Below are positions 62,770-64,000 of a stretch of DNA of 64,000 nucleotides, piece by piece. A model generated the notes under the pieces. It was not told the origin of the DNA, made no database searches, and saw only the letters and a program-made list of their open reading frames with translations. Every line of letters begins with the position of its first letter. The stretch's first letter is position 1. Location of the stretch: positions 2,976,001 through 3,040,000 of the forward strand of contig NZ_CP120733.1 in assembly GCF_029542625.1 (NCBI RefSeq), in the 5' to 3' direction. A program made the translations under genes and the position numbers. The DNA is from Tepidibacter hydrothermalis. GTDB lineage: Bacteria; Bacillota; Clostridia; Peptostreptococcales; Peptostreptococcaceae.

Positions 62770-63565
62770 TCTCTGTTCTCTCCTTTTGTTTTTTTTCATT
62801 TTTTTTGTCTTTTTCCCCATTTTCTTTAATATTGTTACTTTTGTCATCAAATTCTTCATCACATTGTTCATTTTCACTATCTGATTGTTTGAATTCTTTG
62901 TACTCCTCTATAGCGATAGACCATTGGTTTCTAACCATATTTTCTACAATCCTTTTTCTTTTTATATTAGGATCTTTCAGGGCTATTTGAAACCATTTTA
63001 TAGAGTCTTCATAGTTTTGAAACCTTCTGTTCAATTCTCCTATTAAATACGCCATAGATGCGGAATCCATTCCAGCCATAGGAAAGACTTCTTTTGAAAA
63101 ACAATCAGTAAATATAATCAATGCATATTTTTGAAATTTGATTTCAAGTTCTTTATCTCCTTTTAATCTATATAACCATGATAACCTAAGAGATAATCCT
63201 CCTATATAAGATTTCTCCCAATTAAGCACATTTCCTTCATGTATAGCTAATTTATGAGTTTGTATAGCTTCATATATATTTCTTTTTTTTCCATAATCTT
63301 TGGGTTTCCAAAGACTAGTTATATTTTCTGCTATTATACTGTGGTGATATTTTTTTATATTATTAAATTTGCTCTCCATCGCTGCATATCCGCATTTAGG
63401 GCATACCCAAACGGAATATAAATATGGATTTACAGTTTTATAATGAACATACAAATCAGTTTCTCTTTTATCTATTCTAAGAGCAGAAGTTTTTACTTTT
63501 TTTGTAGTGAATTCATTTTTACATATAGGGCACTTTACTTTTTTATCATATAATTCTTTATCCAA
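62699..63565 (-). CDS. DUF2225 family zinc-ribbon protein
   Basis: 288 residues. Two CxxC pairs, VKCPICKNEFTT and WVCPKCGYAAM, give a zinc ribbon; the middle ~120 residues are TPR-like helices (KLAIHEGNVLNWEKSYIGGL, LRLSWLYRLKGDKELEIK). The last ~75 residues are highly charged (QSDSENEQCDEEFDDKSNN, KKNEKKQKERTEI) and overlap cobU. Firmicutes proteins of this family have no known function. RBS AGGTGG-type precedes the ATG. Confidence 0.85.
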   Translation of the reverse strand: MDKELYDKKVKCPICKNEFTTKKVKTSALRIDKRETDLYVHYKTVNPYLYSVWVCPKCGYAAMESKFNNIKKYHHSIIAENITSLWKPKDYGKKRNIYEAIQTHKLAIHEGNVLNWEKSYIGGLSLRLSWLYRLKGDKELEIKFQKYALIIFTDCFSKEVFPMAGMDSASMAYLIGELNRRFQNYEDSIKWFQIALKDPNIKRKRIVENMVRNQWSIAIEEYKEFKQSDSENEQCDEEFDDKSNNIKENGEKDKKNEKKQKERTEIESNSNGNRGSKIRKKLFFRGAL

Positions 63566-63585
63566 TTTATTCCACCTCTTCTAAA

Positions 63586-63625
63586 AATAGACTATAGGCC
63601 TATTTTTTCATGACCTATAGTCTAT
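63586..63625 (-). terminator. Terminator after the G5-domain gene
   Basis: ATAGACTATAGG/CCTATAGTCTAT with a 15-nt loop, followed on the minus strand by TTTTTAG; lies ~100 bp past the stop at 63728. Confidence 0.8.
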
Positions 63626-63727
63626 ATCGTCAAAGTATGTTTAATTATAAAGTCCTATTTTCCCTAAAGCTAACACTTCTAAATCTCTATCTAATATTAA
63701 ATTTACCTTTAGATATTTTCAAATGCC

Positions 63728-64000
63728 TTATTCAAACATCAAGTTATCTAAATTTTCCTCTATATTTTGATCTACTTCCTCTGTGTTTTGCTCTACTTTT
63801 TTATCTGTACTTTGATCTATTTGTGTATTTGTATTATTAGTTGGAACAGAATCTCCCTCTTTTGGATTTGGTATATTGTCAGTTTGACTTACCTTTTTAG
63901 TTCCTCTATATACAACTTTTTTTCTAGGAGGATAGTAACTCTTAGATATAAGCTCTTTTTTTGCTACTTTTCCATTTTGATAGTAAATTCTATATGTATC
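63728..64000 (-). CDS. C-terminal part of a G5-domain (VanW-like) protein (3' end only)
   Basis: The last 90 codons, open at the right window edge; stop TAA at 63730-63728. It begins in a G5-type domain, DTYRIYYQNGKVAKKELISK then PPRKKVVYRGTKK, followed by an acidic, Gln/Asn-rich tail (TNNTNTQIDQSTDKK, EEVDQNIEENLDNLMFE). G5 domains end many VanW/YabE-type cell-wall proteins. The N-terminal part is not visible, so the exact family cannot be set. Confidence 0.75.
   Translation of the reverse strand, partial: DTYRIYYQNGKVAKKELISKSYYPPRKKVVYRGTKKVSQTDNIPNPKEGDSVPTNNTNTQIDQSTDKKVEQNTEEVDQNIEENLDNLMFE

Noticed and set aside
63610-63840. 76-codon plus-strand frame near the right edge
   Set aside because: Antisense to the G5-domain gene tail and over its terminator; hydrophobic composition is due to reading A/T-rich antisense.

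Overview
The window is AT-rich, Gram-positive chromosomal DNA from an anaerobic, amino-acid-fermenting member of the Clostridia. A glycine reductase operon with two in-frame selenocysteine TGA codons, an oxygen-sensitive L-serine dehydratase, two ornithine-cyclodeaminase-type genes, an O2-independent thiamine pathway (ThiG/ThiH/ThiC) and a sensory [FeFe]-hydrogenase-like protein point to a Stickland fermenter, most like Peptostreptococcaceae (Clostridioides, Paraclostridium, Tepidibacter type). The genus is not fixed by the sequence. No rRNA, tRNA, CRISPR array, prophage or intact insertion sequence was seen. Most genes are on the minus strand.

Layout. 1-5 kb: 3' part of a chemotaxis receptor joined to a phosphonate-binding-type domain, then a histidine kinase / YcdB-like lipoprotein / OmpR-type regulator cluster with a Pho-box-like operator. 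5-7.6 kb: small membrane proteins, signal peptidase I, FxsA, and two and a half copies of a ~185-bp self-complementary element. 8-15.8 kb: dCache chemoreceptor, DUF1189 protein, SpoU-type RNA methyltransferase, KtrAB potassium uptake, a cation diffusion facilitator and an XRE-cupin regulator. 15.8-23 kb: serine and ornithine catabolism, a GntR-controlled ABC transporter and a short cis-prenyltransferase. 23-28.2 kb: TPP-riboswitch-controlled thiSFGHCE. 28.4-29.8 kb: infC-rpmI-rplT behind an L20-type leader; infC starts with ATT. 30-33.4 kb: a soluble FtsH-like protease and a secreted M4 metalloprotease with a pentapeptide-repeat propeptide. 33.6-36.6 kb: a complete agr quorum-sensing locus in the order agrC-agrB-agrD-agrA, including an unannotated 43-codon agrD. 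36.7-44.2 kb: T-box-controlled thrS, a DUF445 protein, the hydrogenase-like sensor with its PP2C/SpoIIE phosphatase, YtxC and a DUF6873 protein. 44.3-49 kb: BMP-family nucleoside ABC transporter. 49.4-53.8 kb: grdX-trxA-grdE-grdA-grdB under a glycine riboswitch. 54.2-58.6 kb: DUF169 protein plus MFS exporter, two DegV proteins, TrmL. 58.8-64 kb: DUF362 ferredoxin protein, HAD phosphatase, late cobalamin genes (phosphatase, cobS, cobU), DUF2225 and the 3' end of a G5-domain protein.

How it fits together. Glycine (through the riboswitch), serine and ornithine/proline feed Stickland metabolism. Thioredoxin passes electrons to glycine reductase, and the hydrogenase-like sensor/phosphatase pair probably reports redox or H2 state. 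The agr locus lies directly upstream, in transcription order, of a secreted metalloprotease, a typical agr output. The best leads are the new AgrD/AIP, the ATT-started phosphatase overlapping the hydrogenase-like sensor, the covarying ~185-bp element, the grd operon without grdC/grdD, and several promoter dyads with no assigned regulator.
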